A program made the position numbers and the translations under genes. Below are positions 46,511 to 55,106 of a DNA stretch of 64,000 bases, in pieces (the first letter of the stretch is position 1; the number at the start of each line of letters is the position of its first letter). Source of the DNA: Chitinophaga costaii (lineage in GTDB: Bacteria; Bacteroidota; Bacteroidia; Chitinophagales; Chitinophagaceae); assembly GCF_900094705.1 (NCBI RefSeq), contig NZ_FMAR01000001.1, forward strand, positions 62,001 through 126,000, written 5' to 3'. Under the pieces are notes generated by a model. It did no database searches, was not told the DNA's origin, and saw only the letters and a list, made by a program, of their open reading frames with translations.

Positions 46511-47170
46511 TCAAACGCTTAAAAAATGGCGCAACACTTCCACCGGAAATACTTCTATTGCTATGTGGGGATGCAGGCAGGCAACGCTGCAACTATAATC
46601 TGCAAAAATTGCTACTTTATGTAAATACCAAACAACTCCTTCGAATAAAACTTCCGTACGGTTATTCACCTCAAGGTCTGTCAGGTTGTCTGTTAAACCG
46701 CAGCCATTCGCTTTAAGAATGGCCTCCTTAGCCGTCCAGTACTCATAAAAACGGCTAATGGAACCATTGCTATGCTGAATACTATTCCATTCCGCATGGG
46801 AAAAGCAGTTGGCAAAATCTGTCAGCTCCACTGGCTGATGATATTCTATATCTACCCCAACCGGCCCGCTATCACTGATTCCACAAATAACCAGGTGGCC
46901 TGCATGTGAGATATTAAAATCAACACATCCCGGAATAAACGGACGCCCAAAACTATTATACTCAATATCAGCCAGTCCGGTCATACACTCATTTTTCTTC
47001 AGCGCATACAGCAAAAGATGTTTTCCTAAAACAAAGGCATGCGCGTCCTGCCATCGCCGGAAGGAATGTGCCTTCTGTTGCATGGGGCGGGGTAAAGCCT
47101 CAATGAGTGAGGTAAAAATTGATAAGGGCAACTGCCGGGCGTAATACACGTAATAAATTTTCAATGGCAT
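46511..47170 (-). CDS. 4'-phosphopantetheinyl transferase (Sfp type)
   Basis: The product is 219 residues. The Mg2+/CoA-binding motifs are VGVDIEY (Asp, Glu) and FYEYWTAKEAILKANGCGL (W-x-x-KEA). FNISHAGHLV is the conserved 'NxSHs' region and VLGKHLLLYAL lies upstream. The enzyme transfers phosphopantetheine to Ser of ACP and PCP domains. It starts 4 bp after a LuxR-type regulator and lies about 9.4 kb downstream of the PKS-NRPS, same strand, so it is the natural candidate to activate that synthase. Confidence 0.92.
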   Translation of the reverse strand: MPLKIYYVYYARQLPLSIFTSLIEALPRPMQQKAHSFRRWQDAHAFVLGKHLLLYALKKNECMTGLADIEYNSFGRPFIPGCVDFNISHAGHLVICGISDSGPVGVDIEYHQPVELTDFANCFSHAEWNSIQHSNGSISRFYEYWTAKEAILKANGCGLTDNLTDLEVNNRTEVLFEGVVWYLHKVAIFADYSCSVACLHPHIAIEVFPVEVLRHFLSV

Positions 47171-47174
47171 TTAT

Positions 47175-47909
47175 TTACCAGCTTTTATTAACGCCTCTTC
47201 CGGAATACCTGTGCAGTGATTTATCGTTGGAGGTTTGTGGATGCATAAAACTCTTTATCAGCCCCGGCTGGATAATACCCTTATCAATGCCGTATTTAAG
47301 CAACCCTATGGTCGATTTTACACCCAGCTTCTCTTTCATATCCTGCCGTATTTTTTCTATAGATCTCACACTTAAAGAAAAGGATTGCGCAATCTCCTTA
47401 TTGCTCTTCTCTTCCCATAAATACTGTAATACCACCTTATCCCTCCTGTCGAGCAGGTAAATAGTTTCGTCGATTTCCGTATTAAGATTATGCTCTTTGT
47501 TGAAGTAGAGGGCTTCTGTAAACAGGCTGTTTCTGTAAATTCTATTGTTGGCGGCAGAAACTATCGCCCGTAGCAACTCTTCGGGTTCCTCATCTTTTGA
47601 AATACATCCATGGATACCTAAGTCAAGCAGTTCCACCATAATATCCATATCGTTGCCTGATGATATAACGAGGATTTTCATACCCGGATACTGGTCACGA
47701 AGCATACGGATTATGTCATTGCCATTGGCTTTAATCAGCAACGTATCCATCAGCAGGAGGTCTACACGCGTTCTTTTTAAACCACCCATTAACTCTGTTA
47801 CACTGCCTACATGCAATACCATGTCTATATTTCTTGTACTAAAATAAGCTTTAAGCAACTCTCTAAAGACAGTATGTTCATTTACCATACCCAGGTTAAT
47901 CAGCTCCAT
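47175..47909 (-). CDS. LuxR/NarL-type response regulator
   Basis: The product is 244 residues. The N-terminal receiver domain has the phospho-acceptor Asp in DLLLMDTLL and Lys in GCISKDEE; the usual acidic pair near the N-terminus is replaced by Asn-Glu (MVNEHT). The C-terminal LuxR helix-turn-helix is readable (NKEIAQSFSLSVRSIEKIRQ). No cognate histidine kinase is adjacent. It is co-transcribed with the phosphopantetheinyl transferase and might control the biosynthetic region. Confidence 0.88.
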   Translation of the reverse strand: MELINLGMVNEHTVFRELLKAYFSTRNIDMVLHVGSVTELMGGLKRTRVDLLLMDTLLIKANGNDIIRMLRDQYPGMKILVISSGNDMDIMVELLDLGIHGCISKDEEPEELLRAIVSAANNRIYRNSLFTEALYFNKEHNLNTEIDETIYLLDRRDKVVLQYLWEEKSNKEIAQSFSLSVRSIEKIRQDMKEKLGVKSTIGLLKYGIDKGIIQPGLIKSFMHPQTSNDKSLHRYSGRGVNKSW

Positions 47910-48546
47910 GTTAAATTATTTACGGGTTAATTACCAATATGTAAAACGTGGGACCATGGCGCTGCTAGTTGGCAAGCCACCTTACTATCATTGTATCAGC
48001 TAACACTAACAATGCAATGCTTTTATGTTGTAAGCTCTCTAAAATGGCTATCCTAATTCAATGCTTCATAAAAGACAGATGGCAATTTTTAAGGTTTTCA
48101 GTTGCCAGCTATAAGTACAAAAAACAACTACAAACAATAACAAACGATTCGCACCGTTTACGGACCTGCACGTAAACGACATGCTTCACCTTCGCGATTA
48201 TTTTGAGCAATGAACCAGGATAACATAAATGGGGCTTAAGTTCCTGCTAAAAATAAAGGAAAAATTCAAAACAGCAATCGTAAAATTACGAAACCATAAT
48301 TGCAGTTTTTACTAATAAAATATCTATTTTATATATAAAAAACACTGTTATCCAGCAAAAAAATGATCAAAATCATTAATATCACCGGATATCCTGGGGT
48401 GTACAATACTAGAAAAATTTTATTTAGTAGCGGGGAAAAGGTGCATTTAGGGGAAGAAGGTAGCGATGCCTGCAGATCGCAGGCATCGTTTAATGACATT
48501 TTCGCTGATATAGGGGCAATACCAGCCAATTCATATGAACTTATAT
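47910..48546. other. Intergenic region with a stem-loop
   Basis: About 640 bp between same-strand genes. A perfect 10-bp stem, CGATGCCTGC/GCAGGCATCG with an AGATC loop, lies at 48464-48488 with only three T residues after it on the plus strand and none on the minus. It may be a weak terminator or RNA-stability element after the TonB-receptor gene. A 64-codon plus-strand frame over it (48363-48557) is not supported. Confidence 0.4.
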
Positions 48547-50994
48547 TCAGTTCCTGATACGTTCCTGTTCTGCTTCAGAACTTCCGGATTTCCTTTTCGA
48601 ACCACCATCCGATGATTTACCGAAATTATAGCTCAGGCCAAGGGTAACCACTTCAGAGTTGTAGATATTGTGAAAAGTTCCTCTCGCATTTGGCATATGG
48701 CCAATAGCGCCGTTGTTTTCATACAAATGAAAGAGATCCCGCGCGCTTAACTTCAACACGCCTTTGTCTTTCCATATTTTTTTCTGAACACCCGCATTCA
48801 GCTGTACCAGCGGGTCTACGGTAAACTGCGAGTTAGTTCGCTTTGTGGAATAGTAACCGCCAAAATCAGCACTCCATCCCTTACCTAAAACAAACTGGTT
48901 GGAAAAATCCACGGAGGCTGCCACCGCCGAAATATCCAGTTTTTCGGTATACAGCATACCTTTGAAGCTATTGTTGAATACATCTGCATAAATGTATACA
49001 GACCACCAGTTGGCTGGCTTCAGAGAAAGGCTGGTAGCAAATCCCAGGTAATCCACTGTTCCGATATTATCGCGGCTATTGATAAAAATGTTACCATTCT
49101 GCTGCACCACCTCACTCTGATAATCTTTCAGGTGTGTATAAATCACCGCAAAGGAATAAGTACTGCCATGATTAAAGGCCAGCTTGAAATTATTTACAAA
49201 CTGCGGCCGGAGAAAAGGATTGCCGGATGAATAAGTATACTTGTCAGACAACAGTACAAAAGGATTCAGATCCTGGTAATATGGTCTTCCGATTCTTCTG
49301 CCGTAAGACAGGATAAGCGTATTCTTACCTACCGTATCCAGCTTGTAAGACACGTATGCAGATGGAAACAAACTCGTATAATGAATATTAAAAGTAGAAT
49401 CAGGGCGCTCTTTATTCCCCTGCTGGTTACCTTCAATATTGGCATTCTCAGCCCGTAATCCTAACTGTAATTCAATACGCCGGAAACTTTTATTAAAATT
49501 CAGATAGCCGGCATTGATATTTTCCTTGTACAAAAAGCGGTTGGTTATATCATAATTTACAACAGGCGTGTTGTTCACTATATTAAAGTAGTTAGCAGCA
49601 TTATCGGTACTCACATAGCTGGATTTAATACCTGCGTCCAGTTTGGCATTGTTCCGGAATGGGTGGGTATAATCAGCTTTTACTGTATAAATATTAATAG
49701 CCGCCGGGAGATTGGCAATTGTTTTTTCACTCCTGTTATACGTTTTATCAGCCGAGTAAAAGTCATTGTTGAACGACTGATCAGCATCAGCCGAATAGCG
49801 TACATAATCCAGGTCTACATTGAGTTGTTTGCCTGTGGAGTCGAAACGATGACTATAATTGAGATTAAACCCGTTGTTACTGAATTTTCTATTGTTTACA
49901 TTATCTGCAACAATAACAGAATCGAGCTCCCTCGCGCCATTAAATAAGTTGCTGTAAACCGGGCTATGATCTTTTGAAGAAGAATAGGTACCTGTATAAA
50001 CGACGCCCAGCGTGGATTGTGGCGATAAATAATAATCCAGTCCTGCTTTTACATTCCCATTATTGTTTTTGGGTCTGAAATACAAAGTTTGATTGATATA
50101 AGATAAAGGCACTCCTTGTTTGTCGAAATAATCACGGGTAAGTTCCAGTTTGCGATATGCCTGATTATAGCCGTATGAAAGGCTGGTAAATAAATTTATT
50201 TTATTAACGCGGTAATTTAAATTCACACTTTCATTAGCCTGCGGATAAAACGATTGCCCGATACTTACGGCCGCATTACCGTTCAAGCCTGCATTCCTTG
50301 TTTTCTTTGTACGGATATTAATCACGCCGGCAGCGCCGGCGGCATCATACTGTGCCGGCGGGTTATCCATTAATTCAATACGTTCGAGTGCGCTTGCCGG
50401 CAAGCTGCGCAGGTATGCGGCCAGGTCTGTTGCCGATAAATACGTAGGCTTATCATCGATCAATACCAATACACCGCCTTTTCCCTTAAAAAGAATATTA
50501 TCATTACCATCCACGCTTACGCCGGGCGATTTCTGCAATACTTCGAGTGCATTAGCGCCGGTATTAGATGCCAGGCTGTTTACATTTACAATGGTTCTGT
50601 CAATTTTATTTTCAACATAATCTTTTTTCCCGGTGATGTTTACCGCTTTTAATTCCTTCGCATCATTTTTTAAAACAATGGCAGGTACTTTAACTTCCGG
50701 ATAATCTGCCGACACCAACAGCGTTTCGCTTTGGTAACCAGCCATGCCCATGGCGCCAACACGCAGTTTATACGCGCCAAAAGACAATTTCGTAAAGCTA
50801 AAGCCGCCGTCTTCGCCCGCAGCGATCACGCCTACAACACTGTCCTGTTTAAAAAGTTCCACCCTGGCGCCAATCACCGGTGAATGATCTGCTGCCAACA
50901 CAGTCCCGCTCACCGTACCAACTTGTTGCGCAATGGCCGGAATGCTTAACAGGAAACAACAGTGCAGGAGGCAAATGATACGTTTGCAATTCAT
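48547..50994 (-). CDS. TonB-dependent receptor-like outer membrane beta-barrel protein
   Basis: The product is 815 residues from the ATG at 50992-50994, where the signal peptide starts (MNCKRIICLLHCCFLLSIPA, then IAQ). A CarboxypepD_reg domain is first (GTVSGTVLAADHSPVIGARV), then the plug (NALEVLQKSPGVSVDGNDNI, VLVLIDDKPTYLSATDLAAY, ELMDNPPAQYDAAGAAGVIN) and an OMP_b-brl_3 barrel. It is the last gene of the sigma / anti-sigma / DUF4097 run and could be its main output. In this position it might move a peptide or siderophore product, but nothing in the sequence proves that. Confidence 0.9.
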   Translation of the reverse strand: MNCKRIICLLHCCFLLSIPAIAQQVGTVSGTVLAADHSPVIGARVELFKQDSVVGVIAAGEDGGFSFTKLSFGAYKLRVGAMGMAGYQSETLLVSADYPEVKVPAIVLKNDAKELKAVNITGKKDYVENKIDRTIVNVNSLASNTGANALEVLQKSPGVSVDGNDNILFKGKGGVLVLIDDKPTYLSATDLAAYLRSLPASALERIELMDNPPAQYDAAGAAGVINIRTKKTRNAGLNGNAAVSIGQSFYPQANESVNLNYRVNKINLFTSLSYGYNQAYRKLELTRDYFDKQGVPLSYINQTLYFRPKNNNGNVKAGLDYYLSPQSTLGVVYTGTYSSSKDHSPVYSNLFNGARELDSVIVADNVNNRKFSNNGFNLNYSHRFDSTGKQLNVDLDYVRYSADADQSFNNDFYSADKTYNRSEKTIANLPAAINIYTVKADYTHPFRNNAKLDAGIKSSYVSTDNAANYFNIVNNTPVVNYDITNRFLYKENINAGYLNFNKSFRRIELQLGLRAENANIEGNQQGNKERPDSTFNIHYTSLFPSAYVSYKLDTVGKNTLILSYGRRIGRPYYQDLNPFVLLSDKYTYSSGNPFLRPQFVNNFKLAFNHGSTYSFAVIYTHLKDYQSEVVQQNGNIFINSRDNIGTVDYLGFATSLSLKPANWWSVYIYADVFNNSFKGMLYTEKLDISAVAASVDFSNQFVLGKGWSADFGGYYSTKRTNSQFTVDPLVQLNAGVQKKIWKDKGVLKLSARDLFHLYENNGAIGHMPNARGTFHNIYNSEVVTLGLSYNFGKSSDGGSKRKSGSSEAEQERIRN

Positions 50995-51057
50995 GAGAAT
51001 AGTTTTGAAGGATAATAACATACAATGAAAACGGCTAACAACACGTCTGCTTTTATG

Positions 51058-51840
51058 CTAATGGTTTTTCCGGAGTGTAATATTGCCGCTTACATTTGTA
51101 ATCAGTACATCTGTACCGCCGGCATTAATTTTTACTCCCAGCCATCCCTTCCCTCCCATCGCTGTACTGCGCTGGTTTTGAAAGATGAGCTTCTGTTTAC
51201 TTTTATCTTCCACATCAAAGTCGCTGGTCAGTGTACCAATATCTGATTTAAGCCGTACGTCTGCATTGATATTAGCCGGCAGGGATACGTCGATGGCGCC
51301 CGATACAGAAGAAAATGTAAGCGGGGTACCAGGTTTTACACTAGTCATTTTTACCGTTACGTTTCCATTTACCGTATTGGCTAAAACCGTTCCGGATATG
51401 CCTGTTAGTAGTAGGTTACCGCTTACATTATCCACCTCCACGTTTCCCTGTACACCGCTTAATTCGATATTTCCATTCAGCACGGTGCCTAATTTTACCG
51501 CAACATTTTTTTCCGGTATTTTGAGTTTCAGCACACAACGCGGACTCAACAACGGCGTGCTTATTTTTATCAATCCATCGTCGCCTTTTTGTACTTCGAT
51601 GCGTTCACCGGAATTTTTTGGCGGGAATACAGCGTCTATTACAATTTCATTTCCGGCATATCCCTGAATGCTGATATCGCCTTCATACAAGCCAACTTCC
51701 AGGCGCCAGGGTTTTCCGGGCTGCAGGGCAATTACCTGGCGCTGTGCAAACACGGATGATACCTGCAACAGGCCGGTCACCATCACCACGTAAAAAATGG
51801 CAGTTGTAATATATCTGTATTTCATTTCTCCGGGTTTCAT
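51058..51840 (-). CDS. DUF4097-type secreted beta-helix/adhesin-like protein
   Basis: The product is 260 residues from the ATG at 51840; an ATG at 51825 is equally possible. A signal peptide (ITTAIFYVVMVTGLLQVSSV, then FAQ) precedes repeated short beta-strand turns (GNIELSGVQGNVEVDNVSGN, LLLTGISGTVLANTVNGNVT). This repeat pattern is typical of DUF4097, a family often encoded beside ECF sigma/anti-sigma genes and thought to act in envelope sensing. It starts 13 bp after the anti-sigma gene. Confidence 0.82.
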   Translation of the reverse strand: MKPGEMKYRYITTAIFYVVMVTGLLQVSSVFAQRQVIALQPGKPWRLEVGLYEGDISIQGYAGNEIVIDAVFPPKNSGERIEVQKGDDGLIKISTPLLSPRCVLKLKIPEKNVAVKLGTVLNGNIELSGVQGNVEVDNVSGNLLLTGISGTVLANTVNGNVTVKMTSVKPGTPLTFSSVSGAIDVSLPANINADVRLKSDIGTLTSDFDVEDKSKQKLIFQNQRSTAMGGKGWLGVKINAGGTDVLITNVSGNITLRKNH

Positions 51841-51852
51841 GATCAATATTCA

Positions 51853-52665
51853 CTAGGTGAGCTTAAAAATACTCTGTTGAAGTTTCTGCCTTACAACGGT
51901 ATCAAGATCTTTCTTTTCCAGCATCTTTTTCAATTCGTCGCGCGAAGTCTTTTCCTTGAGGCGTACCATTACGTCTGCAATAGCAGCGAGCAACAAGGGA
52001 GATTGCTGGTAATTAATGCTCTCCACCAATGCAGTCCTTACTTTTGCATCTGCCGTAAACCGGGCAAGTGTTTCCAATGTCATCAGTCTTACGCTTACGC
52101 TGGGATCGTTATTGAGTGTATTTACCAGGGCATCGATTAATTCCCCGTTGATGTTTTCCATTTTATCGGCATATCCCACGCCCTGGATCCTCCTGGTGGC
52201 AGATGCATTCTGCAGGAGTGATAACACGGCTATCTGGCGCGATTCATTTACTTCCGAAGAGAGGAAGGCAATTTGATCCTGCTGACTGCTTTTATGTTCA
52301 TTACGGTCAAATACCAGCCATGCCAATACTGCTCCCAGCAACAGAAAAACAACATGAAGCCCAAGCTGCCAACGGGAAATGTTGTTGAATATCCCGGCCA
52401 ACGCATGAGCAATGGATTCCCGGAACGGACGTTTTTCCTGTTCTACCGTTAAGCCATCCATCATGGCGTTAAATCTTTTCTCTATTCCATCTGATGGCTC
52501 CGGCACCGGCGCTGCAGCGAGTTCCAGCCAAAGCTGCTGTGTTACTGCCAGTTCCTGGCGGCAGGAAGCACAGCCAGCCAGGTGCTTTTCCAATGCCATG
52601 CGGGCATCGGGTTTCAGCTCGTTATTTAACCAATGCACCAGGTTTTCACTTTCCTTGCAACTCAT
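51853..52665 (-). CDS. Zinc-finger anti-sigma factor with C-terminal HEAT repeats
   Basis: The product is 270 residues. The N-terminal anti-sigma zinc-finger motif reads HLAGCASCRQEL (His-x3-Cys-x2-Cys). One membrane helix lies at about residues 105-120 (HVVFLLLGAVLAWLVF). The extracytoplasmic part has two or three HEAT-type helical repeats (DALVNTLNNDPSVSVRLMTL, ETLARFTADAKVRTALVESI). It starts 13 bp after the ECF sigma stop and should bind that sigma factor. HEAT repeats on the far side of the membrane are a less common sensor type and may bind a protein ligand. Confidence 0.85.
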   Translation of the reverse strand: MSCKESENLVHWLNNELKPDARMALEKHLAGCASCRQELAVTQQLWLELAAAPVPEPSDGIEKRFNAMMDGLTVEQEKRPFRESIAHALAGIFNNISRWQLGLHVVFLLLGAVLAWLVFDRNEHKSSQQDQIAFLSSEVNESRQIAVLSLLQNASATRRIQGVGYADKMENINGELIDALVNTLNNDPSVSVRLMTLETLARFTADAKVRTALVESINYQQSPLLLAAIADVMVRLKEKTSRDELKKMLEKKDLDTVVRQKLQQSIFKLT

Positions 52666-52677
52666 CAGTATTGTGTT

Positions 52678-53256
52678 TTAATATGCTGTTTTTAAAAAAA
52701 TCTGCTTTAATTGCTCTATAGCCCGGTGTACCCTTACTTTCACAGCGCCTTGCGTGATGTCGAGGATGGCGGCAATTTCGCTGTAGCGCAGATCCTGGTA
52801 GCGGCTGAGGATCAAAACTTCCCGGAACTCCGGCGACAGCCTCCCAAGGGCCTCCTGCACCATAGCCGCCTCCTGCTGTTTCAACAGCTTTTCATCGGCA
52901 GCCGCCCCGCTATCGATCCGCTCTTCAAATGCAGTCATTTCAAAGTGATGGCCGGCTTTTTTATGCTTCCTGATCACATCTTTCAGCACGTTACGCGACA
53001 AATGATACATCCATGTTCTGAACTCCCCTGTACCCATAAAGGTGTGGCGGGATTTTAACATGCGATAAAACACTTCCTGTACAATATCTTCACTGGTTTC
53101 GCGATCATTGGTCATACGAAACAGGAAACCATACAATGGCCGGTTATATCTTACAAAAAGCAGTCGCATGCCGTCCAGATTCCCCTCCTTTATCTTGATC
53201 ATTATCGCATTATCTGTCAGCGCATCCAAATTACCGTGGCTAGTTTCGCTTAACAT
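52678..53256 (-). CDS. ECF RNA polymerase sigma factor
   Basis: The product is 192 residues. Region 2 reads LLFVRYNRPLYGFLFRMTND and SEDIVQEVFYRML. Region 4 reads LSPEFREVLILSRYQDLRYS and EIAAILDITQGAVKVRVHRA. It heads a four-gene minus-strand operon with its anti-sigma, a DUF4097 protein and a TonB-type receptor. It lies about 200 bp downstream of the terminator that closes the PKS-NRPS operon, so the two units are probably transcribed separately. Confidence 0.93.
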   Translation of the reverse strand: MLSETSHGNLDALTDNAIMIKIKEGNLDGMRLLFVRYNRPLYGFLFRMTNDRETSEDIVQEVFYRMLKSRHTFMGTGEFRTWMYHLSRNVLKDVIRKHKKAGHHFEMTAFEERIDSGAAADEKLLKQQEAAMVQEALGRLSPEFREVLILSRYQDLRYSEIAAILDITQGAVKVRVHRAIEQLKQIFLKTAY

Positions 53257-53363
53257 ACATTGAAAACTCAGGAATTAAAAAAAGGTTACAGAAAAAGAGA
53301 TGTTTTTTAAAAATTATCGGCTAACACCCATTAATATAGTTATTTATAGCGATTTATGCATAT

Positions 53364-53415
53364 AAAAAACCTGCCGTGCCATTGTATGAAGTACATAAAA
53401 TAGCAAAACGGCAGG
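53364..53415 (-). terminator. Terminator of the PKS-NRPS operon (minus strand)
   Basis: The arms CCTGCCGT (53370-53377) and ACGGCAGG (53408-53415) pair, with a 30-base partly paired loop. The A-run at 53364-53369 gives TTTTTT after the hairpin on the minus strand, 37 bp beyond the thioesterase stop. Confidence 0.7.
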
Positions 53416-53451
53416 AATAAATAATAGCGTGGCATCTGCAACCAACGTGGG

Positions 53452-54150
53452 TTAGGTTAAAGTCCGGTTGATCAGTGTCATCACTTTTTCAACGTTATTA
53501 TTCAGGAAGAAATGCCCTCCTTCAAAGTAGCTGACATGGCAGGCTCCGGTGGTATGGTACTTCCACGCATCGGCACTTTCAACCGATACTTTTTCATCTT
53601 TCCCCAGCAACACACTGATATCGCAGGCATGTGTGGTTACCTTCCGCAGGCTGAAATCCGTTTCGGCCAGGCGAAAATCATTCCGCAGCAACGGGATGAA
53701 AAACTCCTGTAATTCAGGATATTGAAAAAACTCCGGTGGGGTGCCTCCCATTTCCAGCAGCATTTTTTTGAAGCTGTGGTCATCCAGCCAATGGTAAGTT
53801 CTTTCTACCGGAAGCTGCACGTCAGGCGCGCCTTTTCCCAGGAAAAACAAATGTACCGGTGCCGGGAGATGTTGTTCTTTTATTTTCAGCGCCAGTTCGT
53901 AAGCAAGCACTGCGCCCATACTGTAGCCCAGTAAGGCGTAAGGGCCGTTGTGCAGTTCTTCCCTGATGCGCATTAATACATCGGCTACAGCTGCTTCAAC
54001 AGTAGCATACGGCGGTTGCGCCATTAAAGTGCCGCGCCCGCTCATTTCCACGGGATGGAGCGAAATATTACTGCCGGTAAATTCCCGGCATTTATTAAAT
54101 ACAGCCGCCGAGCCACCGGCATACGGCAGGCAAAAAAGTTTGATAGCCAT
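53452..54150 (-). CDS. Type II thioesterase of the PKS-NRPS cluster
   Basis: The product is 232 residues from the ATG at 54148-54150 (MAIKLFCLPYAGGSAAVFNK), the normal start of this family; the longer frame to 54213 overlaps the dioxygenase gene. It is an alpha/beta hydrolase with the nucleophile in LLGYSMGAV, Asp in LGKDEKVS and His in FEGGHFFL. Such stand-alone enzymes clear mis-primed acyl groups from carrier domains. As the megasynthase lacks its own thioesterase domain, a role in product release cannot be excluded. It starts 7 bp after the dioxygenase stop and is the last gene of the operon. Confidence 0.92.
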   Translation of the reverse strand: MAIKLFCLPYAGGSAAVFNKCREFTGSNISLHPVEMSGRGTLMAQPPYATVEAAVADVLMRIREELHNGPYALLGYSMGAVLAYELALKIKEQHLPAPVHLFFLGKGAPDVQLPVERTYHWLDDHSFKKMLLEMGGTPPEFFQYPELQEFFIPLLRNDFRLAETDFSLRKVTTHACDISVLLGKDEKVSVESADAWKYHTTGACHVSYFEGGHFFLNNNVEKVMTLINRTLT

Positions 54151-54157
54151 TTGTTTT

Positions 54158-55093
54158 TTATTTAGACATCGCCACAATAACGCTTCTGTCGCCCGTATAT
54201 GAATTACGGCCATGACATACCAACTCGTTATCCAGTACTAAAAACTGATGTTTTTGCCATACCGGCGCAATCGTAACCTCGTCGATGGTAGCAATTACCT
54301 CTTCCACCATATCGGGGGGTATTGGCGTACCATCTCCAAATTCCACATATGTCGGGAAGTTTTCGGGGGTTTCATAGATGGCCGTCATTACGCCATATAA
54401 TTCTTCTCCCAGGTGCGAAGGATGAAACTGATCCAGCTGGTTAAACCACAGTTCTTCATTCGTAACGCGGTGGCGCAAAATACCGGGGCTATCCTGTTCG
54501 AGGCGCAGCTGCCCGAAATCCGTCCATGCATATTTGATCCCGTGTGAAGTACAATAGTCGGTTACTTCCTGCTGATTTTCCGTTTCAAAGGTTTTCTGCC
54601 AGGTAGGGCCCATGCCCTGGCCGCCATGAAGGTTGCGGATGTATTTGATGCCTTTCCGGCGAATTTCGGCAGTAATAGACGGGTTCATTACCTCCAGGAT
54701 CTGGCGGCTGTTGGCCAGCAGCGTTTCGCCGCCGGATTCGCTGGGCTGCAGGCAGCTGAAATACAATCTGCCGGGCCACCGGGACGTATACGACAGTTCA
54801 TTATGCATGGTAATGCGTTTTGTTTTGTCGTATTCGGTAGAGGTATATATGTTATCTATCAGTTTAATACGGGGCGAGTTACCATCGATATAATTCAGAA
54901 ATTCAACGGCGGTAGCATTTACGATTTGCCGGAAATCATAGGTGGAATCGATACGTACACCACTGAATTTAATAGCACCGTACTTGCATAACGCAGCATC
55001 TATACTATTTGAACTCTGCTGCAGGTAGTCAACAAATTCGGCGGGCGACAAATCACTGAGGGTAACCATAAGTGGATCCAGTAAGCTTCTCAT
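54158..55093 (-). CDS. TauD/SyrP-like Fe(II)/2-oxoglutarate-dependent dioxygenase
   Basis: The product is 311 residues. The metal triad is visible: His and Glu in MHNELSY (a His-x-Glu variant) and the distal His in LVCHGRNSYTGDR, which also holds the 2-oxoglutarate-binding Arg. GRLYFSCLQPSESGGETLLA and LHGGQGMGPTWQ are typical of SyrP-like tailoring enzymes. SyrP hydroxylates the beta-carbon of carrier-bound aspartate. Neither adenylation domain visible here predicts Asp, so the target may be on the unseen part of the synthase or a free precursor. It lies 13 bp after the beta-lactamase-like gene. Confidence 0.9.
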   Translation of the reverse strand: MRSLLDPLMVTLSDLSPAEFVDYLQQSSNSIDAALCKYGAIKFSGVRIDSTYDFRQIVNATAVEFLNYIDGNSPRIKLIDNIYTSTEYDKTKRITMHNELSYTSRWPGRLYFSCLQPSESGGETLLANSRQILEVMNPSITAEIRRKGIKYIRNLHGGQGMGPTWQKTFETENQQEVTDYCTSHGIKYAWTDFGQLRLEQDSPGILRHRVTNEELWFNQLDQFHPSHLGEELYGVMTAIYETPENFPTYVEFGDGTPIPPDMVEEVIATIDEVTIAPVWQKHQFLVLDNELVCHGRNSYTGDRSVIVAMSK

Positions 55094-55106
55094 TGCGGTT
55101 TTGTTT

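Noticed and set aside
48363..48557. 64-codon plus-strand frame over the stem-loop
   Set aside because: It overlaps the end of the TonB-type receptor gene on the other strand, includes a perfect inverted repeat and has no family resemblance.
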